A DNA stretch of 8,201 bases from positions 1-8,201 of the forward strand of contig JAUXIP010000073.1 of NCBI GenBank assembly GCA_030620935.1. Reading direction: 5' to 3'. The first letter of the stretch is position 1, and the number at the start of each line of letters is the position of its first letter. Position numbers and translations under genes: made by a program. The notes under the pieces were generated by a model. The model was not told where the DNA came from and did no database searches. It saw only the letters and a program-made list of their open reading frames with translations. Source of the stretch: Deltaproteobacteria bacterium. GTDB taxonomy: Bacteria > Desulfobacterota_B > Binatia > UBA9968. This document shows, one piece after another, positions 1 through 6,107 of the stretch.

Positions 1-211
1 CACCGCCGGTGGTAAAAACAAAATCGAATTGTTGGGAAAAGGCGAACGCTTCTTTGCCGATCAATTCAATTTCATCCGGGATGACCGAGATGCGTCGCAC
101 ATCAACACCCAATGCACGGAGTTCGCGGCAGAGAAACCGGGAATTAGTATCATCCGTTTTCCCTGAAAGGACCTCATTGCCGATAATGATGATGCCTGCG
201 GTTTTAGACAT
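1..211 (-). CDS. CinA/MoaB-like molybdopterin-binding-fold protein, N-terminal part
   Basis: Seventy codons are visible from ATG at 211 leftward; the rest lies outside the window. The protein begins with a hydrophobic beta strand (GIIIIGNEVLSGKT, residues 6-19), then N23, a helix with LRALGV (31-36), VIPDE (43-47) and DFVFTTGG (63-70). This order (GxEvLsG, N, ELrxlG, v.D, D.vftTGG) is the signature of the MoCF_biosynth fold shared by MoaB/MogA and the N-terminal domain of CinA (COG1058). Family members bind molybdopterin or ADP-ribose/FAD-type nucleotides; the exact reaction cannot be told from this fragment, nor whether a C-terminal nicotinamide-nucleotide amidase domain follows. ATG 211 sits directly before the fold and has a weak GCAGG ahead of it. 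An in-frame ATG at 268 would add 19 residues (starting MESSVYTSK), which fit no part of the domain, so I prefer 211. It probably shares a transcript with the two leftward genes upstream. Confidence 0.8.
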   Translation of the reverse strand, partial: MSKTAGIIIIGNEVLSGKTDDTNSRFLCRELRALGVDVRRISVIPDEIELIGKEAFAFSQQFDFVFTTGG

Positions 212-335
212 GAGCAGCCTGCAAGCGGAGTTTTCCAGCACTTTGCTAGTGTATACCGAACTCTCCATCCCTCGCCACCAACTAGGGGAGATCGACGAAG
301 CCTGCTATTTTATAGGTGTCGAATTCGCTACAGAT
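212..335 (-). other. Gap holding an open tail in frame with the zinc-ribbon gene
   Basis: After the TAA of the zinc-ribbon gene (336-338), its frame stays open for 17 more codons to a TAG at 282-284. The reading begins Ile-Cys-Ser-Glu-Phe-Asp-Thr-Tyr. Cys-Ser followed by an acidic and an aromatic residue just after a Tyr-Phe is what I recall at the C-terminus of small zinc-ribbon proteins of this type, so this may be the lost or read-through end of that gene. The remaining 70 bases, up to the CinA-like start, contain no clear promoter; a TATACA-like hexamer is present without a well-spaced -35 box. Confidence 0.4.
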
Positions 336-476
336 TTAAAAGTAATGGCATTTGGGGTTGGAGCAGATGAGGCTACACTTCTGATCAACGAGCTTCGAGC
401 CGCACACAGGACAGAATTCCCACCAGTTCTCTTGTTGCCCTTGGGGTGTTTCAGATTGCGTCCTCAATGTTTTCAT
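336..476 (-). CDS. Small zinc-ribbon protein (46 aa)
   Basis: The ATG at 476-474 overlaps the TGA of the amidohydrolase (475-473) as ATGA, the classic arrangement for coupled translation. The 46-residue product has a polar N-terminus (MKTLRTQSETPQGQQEN), a WWEF patch (18-21), then C22-P-V-C25-G, KC at 34, C38 and C43-H-Y-F. Two knuckles, C22-x2-C25 and C38-x4-C43, separated by 12 residues, form a plausible four-cysteine zinc site, with C34 as an extra cysteine. The role is unknown; small proteins of this kind are often encoded beside metabolic enzymes and may act as metal-binding accessory factors, but this is inference. The frame continues after the TAA with a sequence resembling the family's usual tail, so the gene may be truncated by a nonsense change. 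The start is supported by the overlap and the reading frame by the cysteine spacing. Confidence 0.72.
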   Translation of the reverse strand: MKTLRTQSETPQGQQENWWEFCPVCGSKLVDQKCSLICSNPKCHYF

Positions 477-1444
477 TTAAAGAGTCTGCTGGCATTTGCT
501 CCCAGAAGTTTTTTCTTGACCTGGGCGGTGGTCCTCGCCTTTCGGATAATCCCGACCGAGTTTTTAAGCAGATCGATTGTCGGAAAGTCGCTTCCCATGA
601 GGACTTGGTTTTCTCCCATCATATGGACGGCAAAGCGAATCTCTTCCGGTTTCCAAAATGGAGGGGCGGTGTCGATGAAGATGCGTTTCTTGTACTTGTC
701 AAAAAATCCCTTGGGGCGCTTATCCCAAAAAGAGGGATTGAGGCGGTTCTTCAGGGCGAAGAAAGCGCCTCCCATGTGGGAGAAGACAAAGCGGAGCTTG
801 GGAAAGCGATCCAAAGTGCCGCTCAACATCAAACGGGCTATGTTGATGGTAGTATCGAAGGCGCGCCCCAGGTTTCTTGTCAGGTTATATTCTTCCATGC
901 CGTGCGGATGGATCAGGGGGATCTCCGAGGCAGGATGGACCACGATCGGGATGTCGAGATCGCAGACGGTTTTATAGAAAGGGTGAAACAGCTCGTCGTC
1001 CAGGAGGACGCCCTGTACATGAGTGTTGATAGCTGCCCCTTTAAATCCGAGATTTGAAACTGCGCGTCTAAGCTCTTTGAGCCCCTCGGCTTCAAGCGGA
1101 GGGACATGGGCGAGCGGGATGATGCGTCCCGAGTATCGCGCCGCAACCTCCGCCATCCGGTCGTTGATGAAGCGAGTGGTCTTAAGATCCATCCAGTCGA
1201 GCCAGACTCCGACATGGAGGACCGCCTGATCCACCCCGGCTTTGTCCATGGCTTTGATCTGATCCTCGATGCGCGAGGTCATCTTCGGGGGAGCAAAGAG
1301 TTGAACCCCGGCACGCCGGATGCGAAAGCGGTCCGGCTCATGGACCACCTCTTCATCCTGGCGCACGTAAAGTTCCGGACGGAGGTAGTGCTCTTCCGGC
1401 ATCCAGTGGTGATGCACGTCGATAATGGGACTCTTTCCCTTCAT
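473..1444 (-). CDS. Amidohydrolase-family (COG2159, ACMSD-like) metal-dependent hydrolase or decarboxylase
   Basis: A 323-residue cytosolic TIM-barrel enzyme of the Amidohydro_2 type. Visible metal-site elements, in order: D9-V-H11-H-H13 at the end of strand 1, H170 in IPIVVHPA, H223 in LRFVFSHMGG, and D286 in MGSDFP near the end of strand 8. Length and spacing match the group containing aminocarboxymuconate-semialdehyde decarboxylase, gamma-resorcylate decarboxylase and many uncharacterised relatives. The substrate cannot be deduced; a small aromatic or carboxylated compound is the usual guess for the family. The ATG at 1444 stands before the MKGKSPIIDVHHH motif and is preceded by a modest AGAAGAG. 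The gene is divergent from the ABC transporter and forms a leftward unit with the zinc-ribbon gene, whose start overlaps its stop. No key metal ligand appears to be missing. Confidence 0.9.
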   Translation of the reverse strand: MKGKSPIIDVHHHWMPEEHYLRPELYVRQDEEVVHEPDRFRIRRAGVQLFAPPKMTSRIEDQIKAMDKAGVDQAVLHVGVWLDWMDLKTTRFINDRMAEVAARYSGRIIPLAHVPPLEAEGLKELRRAVSNLGFKGAAINTHVQGVLLDDELFHPFYKTVCDLDIPIVVHPASEIPLIHPHGMEEYNLTRNLGRAFDTTINIARLMLSGTLDRFPKLRFVFSHMGGAFFALKNRLNPSFWDKRPKGFFDKYKKRIFIDTAPPFWKPEEIRFAVHMMGENQVLMGSDFPTIDLLKNSVGIIRKARTTAQVKKKLLGANASRLFK

Positions 1445-1546
1445 GCCAACTCTTCTATTCGAAATCCCTTAAGTTAACAAGGAGTTTTTTCACTATTCGC
1501 GGCCATTGGACTTCCAAAAATTCCCGTACTATAGACTTGGAGAGAC
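1445..1546. promoter_or_regulatory. Divergent promoter region between amidohydrolase and ABC transporter
   Basis: A 102-bp gap between divergent genes must carry signals for both directions. Rightward, TTGGAC (1506-1511) lies 18 bp before TATAGA (1530-1535). That would place the transcription start almost on the GGAG (1539-1542) before the ATG at 1547, giving a very short leader, so the match is uncertain. Leftward, TTGTTA (complement of 1478-1483) is a possible -35 box with only a poor -10 behind it. No operator-like palindrome of note was seen. Confidence 0.35.
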
Positions 1547-2527
1547 ATGTCTGAAGTTGTTATCCGTATCGAGAATTTAAAAAAGAGCTACGGCGCTATC
1601 GTCGCGCTCGACGGCATCTCTCTAGAAGTCGAGAGAGGAAAGATATTCGGTCTTTTGGGGCCCAATGGAGCGGGCAAAACGACCGCAGTGAAAATCATGA
1701 CCACCCTGGTCCGGCCTGATCAAGGAAAGATCGAGATTGCAGGAGCCGACCTCTTGACCGATCCCGATAAAGTGCGTGGTCTCATCGGCTATGTTCCGCA
1801 GGAGCTCACGGTGGATCCTTATCTCACTGCGAGAGTACACATATGCTACTATGCCGACCTTTTTCATCTTCCCGCTGCTATCCGAGAGTCAAGGATGCGG
1901 GAGCTCCTGACTTTGGTAGGCTTGGCGGGGCATGAGGATCGTCGAGTCAAACATTTTTCCGGCGGCATGAAGAAAAAGCTCGATCTCATTTGCGGCCTTA
2001 TCCATCGACCGCCCGTGATCTTTTTCGATGAACCCTCTCTGGGGTTGGATGTTCAGGTGCGCCGGGAAGTTTGGAATTACATTCTAAGACTCAAAGGACA
2101 GGGGACCACCATTTTTCTCTGCACCAATTATATGGATGAGGCGGAGCGCCTCTGCGATAGTGTCGCGATCATCGACCGGGGCAAGATCGCTGCGGTGGGA
2201 ACTCCGGAAGCGCTGAGAAGCCAACTCAAGAGAGATGTCATTTCAGTGCAGTTTGCCGGTCCCAACGAACGTCACCGCGAATGGCTGGAGGCGCTTGAAA
2301 ACGCCGTTGCTCAGTTGGGAATGGTTCGGGGAACCTCGAAGGAGGGCACACAAATCAAAGTCTACGTCGACAGCAACGAGACCGCCCTGCCGCGGATTCT
2401 TCAATCCGCCACCAGCTTGTCCATCCCCATTCACTCGATTACTTACAGCCGGCCTGGCCTCGACGAGGTGTTTCTCCACCATACGGGACACCCCCTCGCT
2501 GAAGAAGAGGAAAGCAACATTGCTTGA
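1547..2527 (+). CDS. ABC exporter ATPase, DrrA/NodI-like
   Basis: A 326-residue nucleotide-binding subunit of an ABC-2 exporter. Walker A is GPNGAGKTT (38-46), the Q-loop is YVPQ (Q85), the signature is FSGGMKKKL (137-145), Walker B is VIFFDEP (157-163) with catalytic E162, and the D-loop is SLGLD (164-168). The switch (H-loop) histidine, normally THYMEEAE, is replaced by asparagine (CTNYMDEAE, N194); DrrA-type drug-export ATPases often carry Gln here, so this is unusual but not necessarily inactivating. About 100 residues follow as the C-terminal DrrA-type extension (DUF4162-like). GGAG at 1539-1542 precedes the ATG. The downstream permease starts inside its last codons, so the two are probably translated together as an export complex at the inner membrane. 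The substrate cannot be told; drugs, lipids or polysaccharides are family precedents. Confidence 0.93.
   Translation: MSEVVIRIENLKKSYGAIVALDGISLEVERGKIFGLLGPNGAGKTTAVKIMTTLVRPDQGKIEIAGADLLTDPDKVRGLIGYVPQELTVDPYLTARVHICYYADLFHLPAAIRESRMRELLTLVGLAGHEDRRVKHFSGGMKKKLDLICGLIHRPPVIFFDEPSLGLDVQVRREVWNYILRLKGQGTTIFLCTNYMDEAERLCDSVAIIDRGKIAAVGTPEALRSQLKRDVISVQFAGPNERHREWLEALENAVAQLGMVRGTSKEGTQIKVYVDSNETALPRILQSATSLSIPIHSITYSRPGLDEVFLHHTGHPLAEEEESNIA
2506..2511 (+). promoter_or_regulatory. Ribosome binding site for the ABC permease
   Basis: AGAGGA inside the last codons of the ATPase gene lies 8 bases ahead of the TTG at 2520. It decides that start: the frame has no ATG between here and one inside the first membrane segment, while reading further upstream translates ATPase codons out of frame. 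Confidence 0.6.
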
Positions 2528-3284
2528 CTTTGCTCAGGAGACCAAGGCCCAACTGGTTCGTTGGTTGATCCACCTGGCGCGGGAGCCTTTCAATCTGGCC
2601 TTTAATTTGCTCAACCCGCTGATTCTTTTTATCTTCATGGGCAGTGCCTTTCAAAGTCTTGTTCGGGAGGCTGCCGGTGGCGATTATCGCACCTATCTTT
2701 TGCCTGGGATTTTGGCGCTCACGACTTTCGGCAACAGCATGGCCGGCGGTATCCCTCTTCTCTTCGATAAGGAGAATGGGTTTCTTCTGCGTCTGATGAC
2801 CGCGCCGATCTCGCGAGGTTCCATTCTCGTCGGACGCTTTCTCGCGGTCAACATCAGTACCATGGTCCAGTGTCTCATTATCTTGATCTTGGCTCTGCTC
2901 TTTGGCATTCGTATCGCAACCGGACTTGGCGGAGTGGTAACACTCCTCCTCATTAGCTTGCTATTGGGCTTCGGGGTGACGGTGATTTCGCTGGTTCTTG
3001 CCTTCGTGGTGAAAAATCACGGCGACTTTTTTGCGATTTTAGGCCTTACGGTCCTTCCTATCACTTTCCTTTCCACCGCCTTCGTTCCCCTGGATGCCCT
3101 GCCTGTTTGGATGCGTTATCTTGCCCAGGTCAACCCGATGACCTACGCCATTGATGGAATGCGGTCTTTGATATTTCCCGGGTGGGACGGATTGTTTCTC
3201 GTCCGGATGGCGGTGGTACTAGTGGTCTTTGACGGGGCTATGTTTTGGCTCGGAGGTAGAATTCTGAAACGGCACTTGGCTTGA
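2520..3284 (+). CDS. ABC-2 type exporter permease, DrrB-like
   Basis: A 254-residue integral membrane protein if read from TTG 2520, the usual length for a six-helix ABC-2 permease. After an amphipathic N-terminus (residues 1-22, ending LAREP) come membrane segments at roughly 26-45, 59-78, 100-127, 133-160, 168-190 and 225-245. The family's REPFNLAFNLLNPLI entry to helix 1 and the NPMTYAIDGMR motif after helix 5 are both present. It pairs with the ATPase upstream, with which it overlaps by 8 bases (2520-2527), to make a homodimeric-type exporter. The open frame extends upstream to 2235, but that part is a shadow of the ATPase. The start is inferred from the AGAGGA site and from family length. 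The MFS gene follows after 53 bp. Confidence 0.88.
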   Translation: MLDFAQETKAQLVRWLIHLAREPFNLAFNLLNPLILFIFMGSAFQSLVREAAGGDYRTYLLPGILALTTFGNSMAGGIPLLFDKENGFLLRLMTAPISRGSILVGRFLAVNISTMVQCLIILILALLFGIRIATGLGGVVTLLLISLLLGFGVTVISLVLAFVVKNHGDFFAILGLTVLPITFLSTAFVPLDALPVWMRYLAQVNPMTYAIDGMRSLIFPGWDGLFLVRMAVVLVVFDGAMFWLGGRILKRHLA

Positions 3285-3337
3285 TTCTTCCGTAGCTCCC
3301 ACCGAATGACGCCAAGAGAGAGGTTTAAGCTGCCTGC

Positions 3338-4540
3338 GTGAGAGTTCCCCCGGCATTACGCCACCGCGATTTTCGTCTGCTCGTCACTGGTTACGTCCCT
3401 GGCCACACTGGTGAATACATCCAGCAAGTGGTCCAGAATTGGCTCGTGTGGGAGTTGACGCACTCGGCCTTTTATCTCGGGTTGATCGGCTTTTGTCAAT
3501 TTGCTCCCCGATTTGTCTTCAGTCCTTTGGGCGGAGTCATCGCCGACCGCGTCGACCGCCGCAAGCTCCTGATTCTGACGCAGGTTTTGCAGGTCGTTCA
3601 AACCGGCATCTTCGCATTCTTGGTCTTCGCCGGGTGGATTCAGTTTTGGCACATCGCCCTTCTGGTTATTTTTCTCGCCATCGTAAACTCGGTCAACAGC
3701 ACAGCAACGCAGGTGCTGGTTTGTTCCACCGTACCGCAAGAATCGGTGATGAGCGCCTTAGCGCTCAATTCCGCGTCTCACAATCTCACGAAAATCGTCG
3801 GACCATCGCTTGGGGGAGTTTTGATTGCCCTGATCGGATCCGGGAACTGCTTACTCATCCACTTGTTCACTATCTTTTTCATGCTGGGGGCTCTTCTGTT
3901 GATGCGTGGGCCGTCCTTTACGCCTCCAGGGGTTCGAGGACAATGGTTAAAGGATGTTGCAGAGGGACTCTCATACGCGCGCCACAACCGGCGGCTTTTG
4001 AGCACTCTCCTCATTACCTACTCGAACGGTTTTTTTGGGATTTCCTATCTGCCGTTTCTGCCGTTCTTTGCCGAAGAGGTATTGCATGTAGGTGCCTCGG
4101 GGTACGGCTTTCTGATGGCAGCGCCGGGGGTCGGTGCGGTCATCATGAGCGTTTCCCTGTCGATTCACGCGCGGGTCCGGAGGATGAGATACCTCTTGGT
4201 TGCGAGCAGTTTGCTCTATGCCGCGTCAATATTTCTCTTTTCGATTTCCCGCATTATGGTTCTTTCCCTTATTCTCCTTGCTGTAGTGGGCTCCATGCAG
4301 ATGAGCTATCGGGTTTTGGCACGGGCTATCGTTCAGGAAGAATCCCCACCTGCTTTATTGGGCCGTATGATGAGCCTTTTCTTTTTGGATCGAGGTTTCG
4401 GCTCCTTGGGTTCGGTTGCAATTGGAACCCTGGCCGCGTTGATTACGGTCTCACCGGCAGTCGCCCTGAGCGCGGCCCTCTGCGGCGTGAGCGCATGGGT
4501 AGTCCCACGGCTCTATACTCGAAGAGACGCAGGCAGCTAA
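3338..4540 (+). CDS. MFS transporter, MFS_3/EntS-like exporter
   Basis: A 400-residue major facilitator of the type that includes the enterobactin exporter EntS and many uncharacterised proteins. It begins with the family's opening ALRHRDFRLL (6-15), has WLVWELTHSAFYLGL (35-49) and loop 2-3 motif A, GGVIADRVDRRKLL (65-78), followed by alternating hydrophobic stretches consistent with 12 helices to a short basic C-terminus (YTRRDAGS). The GTG at 3338 is the only reasonable start, because an in-frame TAA lies at 3326-3328; a purine-rich AAGAGAGAGG (3314-3323) precedes it at a long spacing of 14 bases, so translation may be weak or coupled to the permease. It is probably co-transcribed with the ABC pair, giving two different exporters in one unit. 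Substrate unknown; export driven by the proton gradient is inferred. Confidence 0.9.
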   Translation: MRVPPALRHRDFRLLVTGYVPGHTGEYIQQVVQNWLVWELTHSAFYLGLIGFCQFAPRFVFSPLGGVIADRVDRRKLLILTQVLQVVQTGIFAFLVFAGWIQFWHIALLVIFLAIVNSVNSTATQVLVCSTVPQESVMSALALNSASHNLTKIVGPSLGGVLIALIGSGNCLLIHLFTIFFMLGALLLMRGPSFTPPGVRGQWLKDVAEGLSYARHNRRLLSTLLITYSNGFFGISYLPFLPFFAEEVLHVGASGYGFLMAAPGVGAVIMSVSLSIHARVRRMRYLLVASSLLYAASIFLFSISRIMVLSLILLAVVGSMQMSYRVLARAIVQEESPPALLGRMMSLFFLDRGFGSLGSVAIGTLAALITVSPAVALSAALCGVSAWVVPRLYTRRDAGS

Positions 4541-4574
4541 AATTTCAACCGGCCTGCGGAGGCGTACTTTCCTA

Positions 4575-4601
4575 GTTTCGACTTTCACGTTAACTCGAAA
4601 C
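4575..4601. repeat. Short inverted repeat after the MFS gene
   Basis: GTTTCGA (4575-4581) and TCGAAAC (4595-4601) are perfect 7-bp arms around a 13-base loop, 35 bases after the MFS stop. There is no T-run behind the right arm, so this is not a standard intrinsic terminator; it could stabilise the 3' end of the transporter transcript. Confidence 0.4.
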
Positions 4602-4617
4602 CCAGAACTCCGAACCT

Positions 4618-4656
4618 CAAACTGCGAAAGCGCAGAAGGGCTTTTTCAACAGTTTG
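4618..4656 (+). terminator. Possible terminator between MFS gene and glmU
   Basis: CTGCG (4622-4626), AAAG, CGCAG (4631-4635) makes a compact hairpin closed by a stable G-AAA-type loop, and a GGGC-TTTTT run (4638-4645) follows shortly after. An outer repeat, CAAACTG (4618-4624) with CAGTTTG (4650-4656), encloses the whole. The stem is short and the T-run is not immediately behind it, so termination is plausible but not certain. It would separate the transporter unit from glmU, which has its own promoter. Confidence 0.35.
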
Positions 4657-4659
4657 CCT

Positions 4660-4687
4660 TTGATTGACCCCGAACTTACGTTATAAT
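4660..4687 (+). promoter_or_regulatory. Sigma70-type promoter for glmU
   Basis: A perfect TATAAT -10 box (4682-4687) is preceded at 16 bp by TTGATT (4660-4665), four of six matches to the -35 consensus. Transcription would begin near 4694, leaving about 25 bases of leader before the ATG at 4719. This is the best promoter match seen in the window and argues that glmU is transcribed independently of the transporter genes. Confidence 0.65.
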
Positions 4688-4718
4688 TTGCCCCAGTTTT
4701 TGGTGTGTGAGTCTAAGC

Positions 4719-6107
4719 ATGAGCGATCTTGCAATCATCGTGCTCGCGGCGGGTTTGGGAAAACGGATGAAGTCCGACCTGCCTAAGGTTCTTCACCCAT
4801 TGGGTGGGAAGCCGCTCCTTCTTCATGTTCTCTCAAAGGCTAAAAGTTTAGAGCCCAAAACCATATCCGTGGTTGTCGGTCATGGCGCCGAGAAGGCCAA
4901 GCGAGTTTGCGACATCGAGGGGATCAGCTGGGTCCTACAACCGGAGCAGCTTGGCACCGGCCACGCAGTAGCCTGTACGAAAGACCTGTTGCAGGATTTT
5001 TCCGGAGAGCTGCTGATTCTCAGCGGCGATGTTCCATTCATCTCGCAGAAAACTTTACGAGGTCTTTTGGGCTGCCACCGGGAATACGGTCTTGAGCTGA
5101 CCCTCTTAACGACCGTTGTCGATCAGCCTTCCGGTTATGGAAGAATCCTGCGCGATGGCAGCAAAGAGATTGTCGGCGTCGTGGAAGAGCGGGACGCTTC
5201 CAAGGCGCAAAAAAGAATCAAGGAAATCAACGCCGGGATCTATATGGTCAGGTCTGGTTTTTTGTTTCCCGCGCTGAACCGATTGACAAACCTCAACAAA
5301 CAGGGCGAGTATTACTTGCCCGACATTATCAAAGCGGCGTTGAAAGAAGGGAGAAAGATCGGAGCGTTTCAAGTAAAGGATGGACTGGAAATCTTGGGTG
5401 TGAATACGAGAGAGGAGCTTGCGATTATGGAAAAGACGCTGCAAGAAAGAATCAATCGGAAATGGATGGAGGCAGGGGTGACATTGAAAGATCCCCACAC
5501 GACCTACATTGAGGATGGAGTCGTGGTCGGAAAAGATACGATCATCGGGCCCAATACCCATCTCTTAGGACGAACGGTTGTCGGAGAACGTTGCCGCATC
5601 GACGGGAGCGCCTATGTGACGGATGGAGATTTGGGCGATGAAGTCCATCTAAGATTCTCGGTCGTGCTGACGAGTTGCCGGATCGATAGCGGTGCCATCG
5701 TAGGCCCCTTCGCGCATCTTCGGCCAGGGACCACGCTCGGCCGCAATGTCCATATCGGAAATTTCGTCGAGACCAAGGAGGCCAAGATCGGCGAGGGAAC
5801 GAAGGCCAACCATCTCACCTATCTGGGCGATGTGACGGTAGGGCGGGAGGCGAACATAGGCGCCGGCACCATCACCTGCAACTATGACGGCTTCAAAAAA
5901 TACCGAACCCGGATCGGCGACCGCGTCCAGGTGGGAAGCGACACGACGTTGGTTGCCCCTATTTCCCTTGCCGACGATGTGTATGTCGCTACCGCAACCA
6001 CGGTCCGACATGACGTGCCCGCCGGCGCGCTGGTTTACAACGAGCGGCAAGAGCGAGTCAGAGAAGGCTGGACCGAGCAAAAACGGAAGAAGATGAAACG
6101 CGAATGA
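4719..6107 (+). CDS. glmU: Bifunctional GlmU: GlcNAc-1-P uridyltransferase / GlcN-1-P acetyltransferase
   Basis: A 462-residue cytosolic enzyme (about 456 in E. coli) that acetylates glucosamine-1-phosphate with acetyl-CoA and then transfers UMP to give UDP-GlcNAc. The N-terminal nucleotidyltransferase shows LAAGLGKRMKSDLPKVLH (9-26, with R16 and K23), QPEQLGTGHAV (74-84), SGDVP (102-106, metal ligand D104), GYGR (139-142), EINAGIY (169-175) and GVNTREEL (227-234). From about 260 onward is the left-handed beta helix with R335, ETK (K353), NHLTYLGD with catalytic H365, and NIGAGTITCNYDG (379-391). Near the acetyl-CoA site the usual A-G-(S/T)-T reads T425-A426-T-T. ATG 4719 is chosen because the next four residues lead straight into the first strand; a GTG at 4707 is in frame but has no ribosome site. 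glmS follows after 295 bp. Confidence 0.96.
   Translation: MSDLAIIVLAAGLGKRMKSDLPKVLHPLGGKPLLLHVLSKAKSLEPKTISVVVGHGAEKAKRVCDIEGISWVLQPEQLGTGHAVACTKDLLQDFSGELLILSGDVPFISQKTLRGLLGCHREYGLELTLLTTVVDQPSGYGRILRDGSKEIVGVVEERDASKAQKRIKEINAGIYMVRSGFLFPALNRLTNLNKQGEYYLPDIIKAALKEGRKIGAFQVKDGLEILGVNTREELAIMEKTLQERINRKWMEAGVTLKDPHTTYIEDGVVVGKDTIIGPNTHLLGRTVVGERCRIDGSAYVTDGDLGDEVHLRFSVVLTSCRIDSGAIVGPFAHLRPGTTLGRNVHIGNFVETKEAKIGEGTKANHLTYLGDVTVGREANIGAGTITCNYDGFKKYRTRIGDRVQVGSDTTLVAPISLADDVYVATATTVRHDVPAGALVYNERQERVREGWTEQKRKKMKRE

Noticed and set aside
9..977. Long rightward open frame of 322 codons across the left end
   Set aside because: It is antisense to the CinA-like, zinc-ribbon and amidohydrolase genes, whose motifs are clear; its translation shows no domain.
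3439..4575. Long rightward frame of 378 codons overlapping the MFS gene
   Set aside because: It is a frame-shifted shadow of the MFS gene; its translation is Arg/Ser/Gly-rich with no membrane helices or motif.
4664..4687. TTGACC with TATAAT as the glmU promoter
   Set aside because: The spacer would be only 12 bp; TTGATT at 4660 with a 16-bp spacer is the workable pairing.
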